Shown here: positions 7,777 to 16,656 of the stretch, piece after piece
Position numbering within the stretch: the stretch's first letter is position 1
Layout of the letters: every line of letters starts with the position of its first letter
Virus record (IMG/VR): IMGVR_UViG_3300008954_000003
Span: 95,630-159,629 of that record
Length of the DNA stretch: 64,000 bases
Source of the DNA: a virus
Strand: one strand, 5' to 3'
Made by a program: the position numbers and the translations under genes
The notes under the pieces: model-generated
Database searches by the model: none
Told to the model about the DNA's origin: nothing
What the model saw: the letters and a program-made list of their open reading frames with translations, nothing else

Positions 7777-9390
7777 ATGGCTGATATAGCTGATCTTGTT
7801 GCTGCGATATCTGGGGATCCTGCTGTAAGTGCTGCGGTTTCTAAGAGCAAAAGCGTGAGTGGCGTCCTTAAAAATCTTGTTGGAGGGTTTGTTGAAAAAC
7901 CAAATCAAGTAAAGGACCTCGCAATGGACTTTGCGGACTTAGATGGAAGCGTTACTGGCGTTGTAAAGTCTGCTACGAATTTATCTGAAATTATGACAGG
8001 GCAGTTCTGGAATGTGGCGATGAATACCACAAGGGGACTCCTACAAATAACAAAAAAACTTGCTTCTGAGAATGGAAAGAACCGTATTGCAATGCAAAAT
8101 ACGTTTGGAATTCCAATAAGGGAGGCAAGACTATATCAGCAAGAAATAAACAAATTAACCCATAGACTTCATAAGTATGGCGGAACAAATAAGGAGTTAA
8201 CGAAGACATCTCTTATGTTTTCAGATAGTCTGAACGTTTACTTGTCGAGAGATTTTCCGAAACATCGAGAAGGGTTCTTGAAAAACGCAACGGTATTAAA
8301 TCAGTATGGCGTTTCAACAGAAAACGTTATTAAGGTAACAAACAAACTAACAACTGGTTTTGAAAAAGGCATAGACAGAACAAAAACCTTGTCTGCTACG
8401 TTGATAAAATTTTCAAAAGAAACAGGTCAAAGTGTTAATAAAGTCTTTTCTTCTTTCGCAGAAAACATTGATAGATTTAATACAAGTGTCGGAGAAGGTT
8501 CTCTTGAATACGCAACAAAAGAATTCACAAAAATGCAAGCAGCTTCACAGCGTTCTGGTATGAGTATTAGCAAGTTGACAGACATGGTTCAGAAATATGA
8601 CACCATGGAAGGTATGAAAGCAGGTGGAAAGCTGAACATGCTTTTGAGCCAGTTGGGTTCAGGAATTGATCCGACAAAACTTATGGGCATGACCCAATCG
8701 GAAAGAGCTGCATATATGATTAGACAAGTCGGCGCGGCCAAAGGTGGTCTGTCAAAATTTGGAAGAGAAGGGCAAAGAGCAATCATTGGAGACATCTCAA
8801 AAGCGTTGGGAGTTCAGTCTGGTGAGGTTATGAAGATGCTGAATCCTGAAACAGCAGAAGGTGTTGGTCGGCAGATTCATAGAAAAGGCAGAGGAAAACT
8901 TGCAACACCCGATGATATGGTAACAATGGATAAGGGTGCAATAGAACGAGTCTCAAAAGAAACAATGCATAGGCAGCAAGTTGAAGGTCTTCAAAAAGCC
9001 TCGTTGCTTTATGAACAGTTTACAAGGCGTGCAGATAAGGCAATGGCAGAACGCATGAGAGGGGCCAACGTTGAAAGGTTTTCAACAGCGGCAGTTTCAA
9101 CAGTAGCAAGGGCCGCTGATAAAGGCGGCAAGGTGATGGGTGAACTTGTGGGGCCAACAACAAAAGTGAAAGATGAGGGTGGCTTTTTAGGGGTTAAGGC
9201 AGAAACAACAAAAGTGAAAGATGAGGGTGGCTTTTTAGGGGTTAAGGCAGAAACAGAGAGAAAAGAATTCAACAGTAGAATCTTGGAAGTAATAAAAGAA
9301 AGCAACAAAAACAACCAAGAAGTTGCCAAGATGCTTGCGAGATTAGATATGACTCTGAATAAGAAATCAACAATGTCAGGTATTAAATAA
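7777..9390 (+). CDS. Tape measure-like tail protein
   Basis: A 537-aa, mostly helical protein rich in Lys, Thr, Ser and Ala, placed after the tail tube and chaperone-like genes. Length and position match T4 gp29 (590 aa), the tape measure of a roughly 100-nm tail. Residues 1-70 hold Ala/Val-rich segments. The middle is long and helical. Near residues 460-492 there is an exact 16-residue tandem duplication (TTKVKDEGGFLGVKAE). The C-terminus is a short coiled-coil-like segment. Family membership rests on position and composition, since tape measures diverge strongly. Confidence 0.6.
   Translation: MADIADLVAAISGDPAVSAAVSKSKSVSGVLKNLVGGFVEKPNQVKDLAMDFADLDGSVTGVVKSATNLSEIMTGQFWNVAMNTTRGLLQITKKLASENGKNRIAMQNTFGIPIREARLYQQEINKLTHRLHKYGGTNKELTKTSLMFSDSLNVYLSRDFPKHREGFLKNATVLNQYGVSTENVIKVTNKLTTGFEKGIDRTKTLSATLIKFSKETGQSVNKVFSSFAENIDRFNTSVGEGSLEYATKEFTKMQAASQRSGMSISKLTDMVQKYDTMEGMKAGGKLNMLLSQLGSGIDPTKLMGMTQSERAAYMIRQVGAAKGGLSKFGREGQRAIIGDISKALGVQSGEVMKMLNPETAEGVGRQIHRKGRGKLATPDDMVTMDKGAIERVSKETMHRQQVEGLQKASLLYEQFTRRADKAMAERMRGANVERFSTAAVSTVARAADKGGKVMGELVGPTTKVKDEGGFLGVKAETTKVKDEGGFLGVKAETERKEFNSRILEVIKESNKNNQEVAKMLARLDMTLNKKSTMSGIK
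9156..9251 (+). repeat. 48-bp perfect tandem duplication in the tape-measure-like gene
   Basis: Two identical 48-bp units (9156-9203 and 9204-9251) encode two in-frame copies of a 16-residue segment containing KVKDEGGFLGVKAE. The absence of any synonymous change points to a recent slippage or recombination event. Confidence 0.9.
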
Positions 9391-9401
9391 GGGAGAAAGA
9401 G

Positions 9402-10211
9402 ATGCCAGAAGTTTTAGCAGGAGATGTTCAGTTAGCGTTGTTGTCAGCACATGCTTTGCCAGCAGAGACACAACTTGCTTCACGTTATCCTTTTTCAAAT
9501 ATTATCATAACGTTTCCAACGAGGGATAAGGCACCGCCGCTTGTGTTCCCTGCTTACATTTCAGATTTGAAAGACGCTTTCAACTCAGCCTATAATCAGG
9601 TTCCTGTCTATGGTCGAATGGACAACATCCCTGTATTCCAAAGAACAACGAGGAAGATAACGTTCACACTTGGCCTTCCAACGTTCAATGAGATTAATTC
9701 AAATCAGGTTTTAAAACAATTATCAGAATTGGCCAAAGGTCTTTATCCGACTTATGAAAAATACGGTGAAGAGTTTGGAACATACATCATCAATAGCCCC
9801 CCTTTGGTGCGAATCAAGTTTGGAAATCTTATCTGTAGTCCGCGAAACAACAAACTTGGCCTTCTTGGTTATCTTGGTGGTGGGATAACAGTCGATCACA
9901 AAATTAAAACAGTTGGCGTTCATGTTGTTGCAAAAAACGGTCGCGGTTTTTTAATTCCAAAAGCTTATGAGATTTCAATTAATTTCGATATCCTTCATGA
10001 GGATGAGGTTGGTTGGGTTCGAAGTGGTGACGACTATAGATTTAATACGAAACAACAGTTTCCATACAAAACAGACACATTCACATCAGATAACCCTGCC
10101 TTCTTTAGCCAGAAGGGCAGCAAAGGGCAGGCTCAAGACAACGACAACGATGTCAAGAGAAAGAAGGAGAATCCCAAATCAGCCAAGCTTGAGAAGGTGT
10201 TGGGGAAATAA
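9402..10211 (+). CDS. Baseplate/tail-tube-junction protein
   Basis: A 269-aa protein following the tape measure. It carries PVYGRMDNIPVFQRTTRKI, a middle segment YPTYEKYG, and SPPLVRIKFGNLICSP. This order of motifs is seen in baseplate or tube-associated proteins of contractile tails and related injection machines, which sit between tube and hub. The C-terminal 45 residues are charged and probably disordered. The exact T4 counterpart (gp48 or gp54, say) cannot be fixed by eye. Confidence 0.5.
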   Translation: MPEVLAGDVQLALLSAHALPAETQLASRYPFSNIIITFPTRDKAPPLVFPAYISDLKDAFNSAYNQVPVYGRMDNIPVFQRTTRKITFTLGLPTFNEINSNQVLKQLSELAKGLYPTYEKYGEEFGTYIINSPPLVRIKFGNLICSPRNNKLGLLGYLGGGITVDHKIKTVGVHVVAKNGRGFLIPKAYEISINFDILHEDEVGWVRSGDDYRFNTKQQFPYKTDTFTSDNPAFFSQKGSKGQAQDNDNDVKRKKENPKSAKLEKVLGK

Positions 10212-10216
10212 TAATT

Positions 10217-10561
10217 ATGGCAGTTTCAAGATATAAAACCGTGGATTTCATAAACAATGTTGATGAGGGGTATAGTAAGATTTTCAAGAAGAGGGTTCAT
10301 AAGAATGGCCTCGTTCAAATGCCAACTAATGAATTAACATATCCGTCTTTTGAGGAGCTAAAGGAGCTTCGAACTGTTGATGTCTTTTGGGGACTTGGCC
10401 ATAGGTTTTACAAACTTGCCAATCAATACTATGGAGATCCTCAATATTGGTGGGTGATCGCTTATTTCAACAAGGCCCCAACAGAGCACCATGTTCAGGT
10501 TGGAGACAGAATACAGATTCCATTACCGCTTGAAGAAGTTTTGAACCTCTATGGTCTATAA
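10217..10561 (+). CDS. Baseplate wedge protein, gp53-like (LysM-like fold)
   Basis: A 114-aa protein ending in a compact LysM-like module: HRFYKLANQYYGDPQYWWVI, then AYFNK, then VQVGDRIQIPLP. This matches the baseplate wedge gp53 and phage LysM adaptor proteins, which bind the central tube or wedge ring. It starts 5 bp after the previous gene, within the baseplate operon. T4 gp53 is longer (196 aa), so this is a compact version. Confidence 0.75.
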   Translation: MAVSRYKTVDFINNVDEGYSKIFKKRVHKNGLVQMPTNELTYPSFEELKELRTVDVFWGLGHRFYKLANQYYGDPQYWWVIAYFNKAPTEHHVQVGDRIQIPLPLEEVLNLYGL

Positions 10562-10572
10562 GGTTTTAACGC

Positions 10573-13275
10573 ATGAGTAATATTAAGATATTTTTTCCAC
10601 ATGAGAATTTAAACCCGCAGGGGTGGGTGACAGACTTTTTGACAAGTCAAATCAAAAGCACAGACACCCTTGCCCAGGTTCTATATCACCCAAACATTGA
10701 TCCCGTTGTTGCAAAAGAGTTCAACATAAGCCCTGACCTTCTAAAAGATATAAATCGCAAGAGGGTGATTAAAGATGAGCAAATGTTTTCATTGAACCCT
10801 TATCATCATGACGAGTTCGAATCGACAGTTTTGTCATCAAGAGATTCAAAATTTGAAAAGGTCAAGTACAAGGACTACGTTCAGTTTTTTTCAAACATTG
10901 ACGAATCACAACTTGCTGTTCTTTATCCAAGAATGCGATTCATTTATCGTTTCAAAAAGAAAGCAGAGGACAAAAACTGGACCGAAATCCCACTTCCATT
11001 TGAAATCAAAACAAATATAAAAGACATAACCGGAAACAGATTTTCGAGAGGTGATGGTGCGGGCATTGAAGGGATAACCGTCAAGAGAGATTTTTCAACG
11101 TATGCGTATTTGAAGGTCGTCAATGTAAGTGCAAGGTTTTATTTTCAAAGTATAAATATCCTGACAAGAGAACGCCCTCATTCAAAACTTCCAGCAGATA
11201 AGCCATTTAGTTTCATCAAACTAATCGGTTCATTACCTTCTAAGACGGAGCAGATCCTTTTAGAATATGGTTGGGGAGTTAATAAGGACGTTGACGCTTC
11301 AATAATCCCATCAGAGTTTCGAAGAGCAATTGAATTAAGAGAGAGAAAAAGATTCCCATTGAGATACGGAGGACACAACTTCAGTTTTGATCAGGATGGT
11401 TCGGTTAAATTGGGGGTTGAATACTTCTTGTCAGCAGAGGCCGATCTTTTTTCTGAAGGAGATACAGCTATCGTTGGGAACCCTGCTCTTATGGAGGCTA
11501 CAATAAAAAACAAGAGCACACGAGATGCAGCAAAGAGCTATCTCGGCGGCAAAAAGAGACTTGAAGAGATAAACAAAGAGTTGAATAAAGAAGGGCAGGC
11601 ATCTAAGAAGAAGGGAATCATTGAGGTCGGCAAAAAAGGTTCCGATGCCAAAAAGAACTCAAAGAAAAAAGATAAAAAAATGAAAGAGTTGGTTGACGAA
11701 CAGAGAGAGCTGTCAAAACAGGTTCAGGCTCTGAGAAAATTGTTGGCTCCAAAAGATTCTGAGATGTTTATCAATTATTTGATTGCAAAATATCAAATGT
11801 TCATGATCTCTTTTGAATCGAAAGAAGAAGAGAAGGATGATGATCCCGTGTTCACCGTTGATGGGAACCTTCACCTTGTTGTCCCTAAGAAAGGTACGAA
11901 AGATAGGGAGTTCCTTCGCTTGGCAAAGATTCACAACGAATATCGACTTGAAGATTTTGATTTTTCAAAAACCACAAACAAACTTGCAAATTTGACACCG
12001 GCAGAACGTGTGAAAGCTGTGAGTGGCGCAAGAGAAGCGGCATTGAAAATGTTTCGCACAACGTTTAATACTCCGGTTGGGTTTCAAAAGGGAAAAGAAT
12101 ACGGTCACACAATGTTCTTTCCATTGAGGGCTCTTGTTGGTGCCGTGCTTGATCTGTTGCCAGTAGAAGAGAGAAAGAAAGTTCCTTTTGTTGGCCTTGG
12201 GAACATGATTGGTCGTTCATTTAATAGAGAGTACTCTTTGAACATTGGGGACGTTCTTATTGAAGTGAAAACGTTCCAAAAATGGTATTATGAAAATGCA
12301 ATCAAAGCTCAAAGAGTTGAGTATTCCTTTATTGACTTCATGAACGACATCACAGACAAGCTCATCCCAGCCGCTGTGTATAACAATTCTACAATCCTTA
12401 GCAAGAGTAACATTGGCCCTGTTAAAAGGACGTTGCTGTATATCGATTCAAAGCCGAGTAGAGATCTTTTATTTGAGGTCTATAAGAGTTCTCATCGTGG
12501 AACATTTAAAAAGCTTTTGAATATTTGCCATGCACCAAACACTTTGGGAATAAGAGATGTCAAATCTTTGGTGTATTATCACCAAGTAACAAACGCGATG
12601 TCAAAAATAGTGAATCCATACCTTAGCGTGTCTGTTGGGTCGCTGAAGAACTTTAATGAATCAAGGGATGCAGCAAACGGAATTCCACATTTAAAGATCG
12701 GTGCAGCAAACGGAGTTTTGAAGTCTATGGACTTCTCTTCAGAAGATATGCCGGGTTTAAGAAAGGCTTTGTGGGATCAGACAAGATCAGATTCGGCTGC
12801 CACGGTTTTGAAATACACTTATACCGCAAACGCTAAAATGTTTGGAAGCAATTTGTTTTTTAAAGGCGGCTATTTCGCAGTCCCAGCAAACCCTCTTGGA
12901 ATTGTTGGGGCATACGATCCTGGTATTGTTGGATATTATGGTATTCACAACACAACAGATGTCATTGATGCCAACGGGAGTTATGAGACATCAATAGAGG
13001 GCATGTGGATTCACAACCCTGAAGATGTGAAGGAAAAGAAGAACAAAGCTGTTGCTGGGGATAACAAAACAACAGAAAAACTCAAAGATTTTGTGTGGTA
13101 CGATCCACTATCTTACATAAAGGATTCTTTTGAAAACGATCCAAACGTCCTTAAACGTCTTGGTCTAACAAAAGAGACAAAACCAGAAATCAAAAAGAAA
13201 TCACAACCTGCAAAAGAAAAGCAAAAAGCAGGCTCTGTTGCGGAGAAGGTGAAAGACTCTTCAGAGGGACTATAA
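10573..13275 (+). CDS. Large baseplate/virion structural protein, unknown
   Basis: A 900-aa protein I do not recognise by family. Visible parts are a globular N-terminal region, a highly charged segment at about residues 315-395 (EEINKELNKE, then KKKDKKMKELVDEQRELSKQ) likely to form a coiled coil, a long mixed region, and a Lys-rich disordered tail. It lies between the gp53-like wedge gene and another baseplate-type gene and ends 3 bp before it. A hub or wedge role is inferred from position alone. Confidence 0.5.
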   Translation: MSNIKIFFPHENLNPQGWVTDFLTSQIKSTDTLAQVLYHPNIDPVVAKEFNISPDLLKDINRKRVIKDEQMFSLNPYHHDEFESTVLSSRDSKFEKVKYKDYVQFFSNIDESQLAVLYPRMRFIYRFKKKAEDKNWTEIPLPFEIKTNIKDITGNRFSRGDGAGIEGITVKRDFSTYAYLKVVNVSARFYFQSINILTRERPHSKLPADKPFSFIKLIGSLPSKTEQILLEYGWGVNKDVDASIIPSEFRRAIELRERKRFPLRYGGHNFSFDQDGSVKLGVEYFLSAEADLFSEGDTAIVGNPALMEATIKNKSTRDAAKSYLGGKKRLEEINKELNKEGQASKKKGIIEVGKKGSDAKKNSKKKDKKMKELVDEQRELSKQVQALRKLLAPKDSEMFINYLIAKYQMFMISFESKEEEKDDDPVFTVDGNLHLVVPKKGTKDREFLRLAKIHNEYRLEDFDFSKTTNKLANLTPAERVKAVSGAREAALKMFRTTFNTPVGFQKGKEYGHTMFFPLRALVGAVLDLLPVEERKKVPFVGLGNMIGRSFNREYSLNIGDVLIEVKTFQKWYYENAIKAQRVEYSFIDFMNDITDKLIPAAVYNNSTILSKSNIGPVKRTLLYIDSKPSRDLLFEVYKSSHRGTFKKLLNICHAPNTLGIRDVKSLVYYHQVTNAMSKIVNPYLSVSVGSLKNFNESRDAANGIPHLKIGAANGVLKSMDFSSEDMPGLRKALWDQTRSDSAATVLKYTYTANAKMFGSNLFFKGGYFAVPANPLGIVGAYDPGIVGYYGIHNTTDVIDANGSYETSIEGMWIHNPEDVKEKKNKAVAGDNKTTEKLKDFVWYDPLSYIKDSFENDPNVLKRLGLTKETKPEIKKKSQPAKEKQKAGSVAEKVKDSSEGL

Positions 13276-13278
13276 TCC

Positions 13279-14571
13279 ATGGCTCTTATATCAACAGCGA
13301 AAAATGGTGTCGGGCCAAAAGAATTCTTCAATGAAAGAGAAGAATTTAACGAAGCTTTTCCAACGAAAAGAACACAAATCGATCTTTGGAAAGAGATTCC
13401 GTATTATGGCAAAGTTGACACGGAAGGTGATGTCATTCTTGTTCGGGAAAGTAGGTTGAAATATTTATCTCGCATTGGAGATCCTGAGATGCTTGCTTGT
13501 TTGGATTTTGTGACCGATGCTTTTGACGATTTAAGAACAAAATACGAATCAGAGTTTCGATCCGGCGTGATTAACCCCAATTCAAAGTTTTTCACAAACG
13601 ACCTTGTTCCAAAAAGAGCGTGGGAAAGCTCAAACTCTTTTTATGGTGGACACATTGACGAGTTTTACTTTGGACTCCTCGGAGACAGGCTGATCCCCGT
13701 TCAGCACTCAAATCAGATAAAGAACTTTGATGATTTTCTCAAGGTCCTCTTGTCTTATATAAGAGACACAGAAATTCCTATGTCGAGAGTAAGCTTTCAT
13801 GAAGGACCAGACGCATCATCATTGTCAACGGGGATGGTTATTGATCTCTTTGATCTTGATGAAGGGGATGATTCTATACGACAAGAATTCATGGGAGATC
13901 CAAACTTTGAGTTCTTTTGTAAGCGTTGTGTCGAGTTCGGCTTTAAACTTGATAAAGGAATGCCCTGGAGGCTTGTGTTCGACATAAGGTCGGAGAAGGC
14001 CCTTCCTTATATTTCGCGATACATAAAGATACCAGACAATCCTGTTGAAATGTATCAATCGATATTTGGCTTGTACTACTACCCTTTGTTTGGGGCTTTT
14101 GATGGTGGAAAAGAGGACTATTTTGCAGAGTTTCGTTCGATTGTTGAGACAATGTATAATGCGTTCAAGAACATTGCACCGTTTTATTACGAATTCATTG
14201 GCTCTGATGGTGTTTGTGGCAACATCATCAAAAAAGTGAACGAGCGTCCACCAATCGAGATTGAAGATCCAGCAGTGTTCTTTTTAAACTTTTTTTACAA
14301 GGTAAGACAGGTGGAAATCAATGCGAAATTAACTCTTCAAAGACAAAAGTTTCATGAAACATCATTTCTTCATATCTTGAAGACGTATCGATCTGTCAAA
14401 AAAGAGAAAGAGGGGCTCAATAAAGCTCTGAAATACATTAACTATAATTTGGGGACCTTAGCTGCCCGATATGATTCGCTGAACAACATTAACTTGCGTC
14501 GGAAGCAGGGATCTGGTACTATAATCAAGCCGGAATTGACGGCCAATAAGAAAAGCTTTCTAGGGTTCTAA
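13279..14571 (+). CDS. Baseplate-associated structural protein, unknown
   Basis: This 430-aa protein contains DKGMPWRLVFDIRSEKALPY near residues 230-250, a pattern I associate with large baseplate-region proteins of marine phages. It also has a Tyr/Phe-rich C-terminal half and a basic helical end. No enzymatic motif is seen. It is the last gene of the tail module, and its stop codon overlaps the ATG of the polymerase gene, so structural and replication genes are translationally contiguous here. Confidence 0.45.
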   Translation: MALISTAKNGVGPKEFFNEREEFNEAFPTKRTQIDLWKEIPYYGKVDTEGDVILVRESRLKYLSRIGDPEMLACLDFVTDAFDDLRTKYESEFRSGVINPNSKFFTNDLVPKRAWESSNSFYGGHIDEFYFGLLGDRLIPVQHSNQIKNFDDFLKVLLSYIRDTEIPMSRVSFHEGPDASSLSTGMVIDLFDLDEGDDSIRQEFMGDPNFEFFCKRCVEFGFKLDKGMPWRLVFDIRSEKALPYISRYIKIPDNPVEMYQSIFGLYYYPLFGAFDGGKEDYFAEFRSIVETMYNAFKNIAPFYYEFIGSDGVCGNIIKKVNERPPIEIEDPAVFFLNFFYKVRQVEINAKLTLQRQKFHETSFLHILKTYRSVKKEKEGLNKALKYINYNLGTLAARYDSLNNINLRRKQGSGTIIKPELTANKKSFLGF

Positions 14572-15755
14572 TGATTTTCAGTACAATGGATTCAAAAAAC
14601 GAATGTGTTGGTATATTCGCTGATGGCGAAATATACATGGATGACATCCCTGATGGGCTGTCTGCGACGTGGGAGTTCACCAAAAATTCAGACTTCCCTG
14701 GGGTTGAGTACGTTAAGCTTTATTGTTTGGGCAAAACCCTTAGTGATGTTTGCCCTGAGAGACTTGAAGAGGATTGGGAAGACTCCTGTAACAGAATGAA
14801 AGCTTTCATTAAGTCATTTAGGATTTCAAAAATTTCACTGAATGAGCATTGTTTTTACGATCTTGTCCCAGAGAGGTTTTTAAAGGAGTACTTCACTCTT
14901 AAAAATGAAATTGTTGGACATGTACTTGAAACCCATGAAAGACCAAAAGATTACGATCTTTTGTTAAGCTTGAGCAAACTCATTACAAGGATTTCAGAAC
15001 AGGAAATCTCTTTGAATAGAGATTCTTTGAAAGGGGAGCTTGCCGATAAACAAGTCCTTAAGTTTTACAAAGGGTCAAGGGATTTGAGCAAGTACATAAA
15101 GTATGTGATTGAAGGGACAAAAACAGGTAGGCTGGTAACTGAACGTGGAAGTTTTCCAATTTTAAACCTCGACAAAAAGGTTCGAAAGGCTATAATCCCA
15201 AAGAATGACAGGTTTGTTGAGCTAGATTTCAACGCCAACGAACTGAGAGTCTTTTGTTCTCTTGCGGGGCAGGAGCAACCACACTCTGACATTCATGAAT
15301 GGAACCGAAAGAATTTATTCAAGAATGGCCTGACAAGAGATCAGGCAAAGAAGAATATATTCACATGGTTCTATGACGTTGGACGAAATGACGAGCTGCT
15401 TGAGAAGTTTTATGATAGGCCCAAGGTCATCCAAAAGTTTTTCGATGGCCAGAGCGTCACCACAGTCTTTGGAAGGACCATTGAGTCGGATGATCGGTGT
15501 GCCTTCAACAACATCGTGCAGAGTACAGCGAGTGACAACTTTATGCGTCAGGTTATAAAGGTCGATGAGATGCTTGCAAAGAAGAAGTCTTTTGTTGCAT
15601 TCATGGTCCACGATTCAATCGTTCTTGACTTCTCTGTTGAAGATACGGGGACCTTAAAAGAACTCATCAAAACTTTCGAGGAAACAGAGCTTGGGAAATT
15701 CAAAGCAAATGTGAGTGTCGGCAAAAATTATGGGAGTATGAAAAGATATGATTAA
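14571..15755 (+). CDS. Small family A DNA polymerase, exonuclease-less
   Basis: A 394-aa protein covering only the polymerase core of the PolI family. Template-binding motif KTGRLVTERGSFPILN is at about 184-199, motif A FVELDFNANELR has catalytic Asp219, the fingers motif R256-x3-K260 precedes FTWFYD, FNNIVQSTASDNF is at about 312-324, and motif C is MVHDSI with Asp348. The usual HDE of motif C is HDS here. There is no 3'-5' or 5'-3' exonuclease domain; the first 150 residues are not recognisable. It overlaps the preceding structural gene by one base and the next gene by eight. Because the window also encodes a full DnaE, this enzyme may serve repair, lagging-strand or recombination synthesis. 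Confidence 0.85.
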   Translation: MIFSTMDSKNECVGIFADGEIYMDDIPDGLSATWEFTKNSDFPGVEYVKLYCLGKTLSDVCPERLEEDWEDSCNRMKAFIKSFRISKISLNEHCFYDLVPERFLKEYFTLKNEIVGHVLETHERPKDYDLLLSLSKLITRISEQEISLNRDSLKGELADKQVLKFYKGSRDLSKYIKYVIEGTKTGRLVTERGSFPILNLDKKVRKAIIPKNDRFVELDFNANELRVFCSLAGQEQPHSDIHEWNRKNLFKNGLTRDQAKKNIFTWFYDVGRNDELLEKFYDRPKVIQKFFDGQSVTTVFGRTIESDDRCAFNNIVQSTASDNFMRQVIKVDEMLAKKKSFVAFMVHDSIVLDFSVEDTGTLKELIKTFEETELGKFKANVSVGKNYGSMKRYD

Positions 15756-16578
15756 TGTTATTGGTTTGGGACATGCCGGGTGCGCTATTGCAACAAAATT
15801 CCTCTTTGACACCGCCAACTATAAAGTTCTTTTAATCGATGCGGAAGGATCCCTTGATGGCCCCGGAACTGTGCTTCTTGGCAAGCAAGAGTCGTTCAGG
15901 GCTTATGAGGAAAACACACCTTTTGTATCTGAATTCACAGAGCTGGAGGGGAAGGTATATTTTATCCTTGCTGGTGGTGGTGACGTGACGGGGAGCACGC
16001 TTGTTTTGTTGGAGCAATTGAAAAAGAAGGACATAACTGTTTTCTATATCAGACCAGACCTCGATCTTTGTTCTGAGGACCAAAGACTGAAAGCCAGGGC
16101 AACGTTCAAAATCCTTCAAGAGTTTTCACGTTCAGGTTTGTTGAGCAACATGGTTCTCTTTGATAACAAGAAGATAGAGAAAACTCTTGAAGACCTGTCC
16201 ATAATGGACTACAATAGAAGAATAAATGACGTGATAAGTTCAGCAATTTTGATGAGAGATTATGTCGTAAATACAGATTCGGTTGCCGGTGAGTTTGTTG
16301 AACCAAAAGAAATATCCAGGATTGCAACCATTGGAATGTGTAATATTGAGAGCGAAGAAGAAAACTATTTCTTTCCTTTTGAGAACATTCGTGAAAAGCA
16401 GTATGGATTTGCTGTCCCCTCTGAGGAACTTGAGGGTCGAAAGTTTATTTTCGGAGATGTTCGAAGGGTATTGGCCAAGAACGATGATGACCTATGTGTT
16501 TCGTATAAAATTGTGCCAACAGATTATCGCGAAAGATACGTTTATATTTACGCTTTTACCAACTTTATTCAAGATTAG
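15748..16578 (+). CDS. Tubulin/FtsZ-like fold protein (tentative)
   Basis: A 276-aa protein with a Rossmann-type start (MINVIGLGHAGCAIATKF), then VLLIDAEGS, then ILAGGGDVTGSTLVLLEQLK where FtsZ has its GGGTGTG nucleotide loop. Next come ITVFYIRPDLDL, a helix EFSRSGLLSNMVLFDN where FtsZ places its sugar-contacting helix, and a helix YNRRINDVISSAILM. The order matches the GTPase domain of FtsZ/tubulin. The G-loop is degenerate and the second domain is short. It is co-transcribed with PolA upstream and followed by ssb. It could equally be a divergent non-polymerising Rossmann protein. Confidence 0.4.
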   Translation: MINVIGLGHAGCAIATKFLFDTANYKVLLIDAEGSLDGPGTVLLGKQESFRAYEENTPFVSEFTELEGKVYFILAGGGDVTGSTLVLLEQLKKKDITVFYIRPDLDLCSEDQRLKARATFKILQEFSRSGLLSNMVLFDNKKIEKTLEDLSIMDYNRRINDVISSAILMRDYVVNTDSVAGEFVEPKEISRIATIGMCNIESEEENYFFPFENIREKQYGFAVPSEELEGRKFIFGDVRRVLAKNDDDLCVSYKIVPTDYRERYVYIYAFTNFIQD

Positions 16579-16581
16579 CCC

Positions 16582-16610
16582 TTGACACTTACCCAAAAGT
16601 TTGGTATAGT
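16582..16610 (+). promoter_or_regulatory. Sigma70-type promoter for ssb
   Basis: TTGACA (16582-16587), a 17-bp spacer and TATAGT (16605-16610) form a near-consensus promoter in the gap after the tubulin-like gene. The predicted start is near 16617. Confidence 0.85.
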
Positions 16611-16625
16611 GTGGGCATTCAAACA

Positions 16626-16639
16626 CGCCCTTACGGGCG
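16626..16639 (+). promoter_or_regulatory. 5'-UTR hairpin ahead of the ssb ribosome-binding site
   Basis: CGCCC-TTAC-GGGCG lies in the leader, two bases before AAGGAG. T4 gene 32 is autoregulated by its own protein on a structured leader. A similar role here is possible but unproven. Confidence 0.45.
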
Positions 16640-16656
16640 ACAAGGAGCAAAAATTT

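Noticed and set aside
8574-8580. TTGACA inside the tape-measure-like gene
   Set aside because: It lies within coding sequence without a matching -10 at 16-18 bp. The same applies to TTGACA-like hits at about 4727, 6648, 10637 and 23350.
16582-16656. Longer ssb reading frame from TTG 16582
   Set aside because: That stretch is a near-consensus promoter and leader; AAGGAG before ATG 16657 sets the start.
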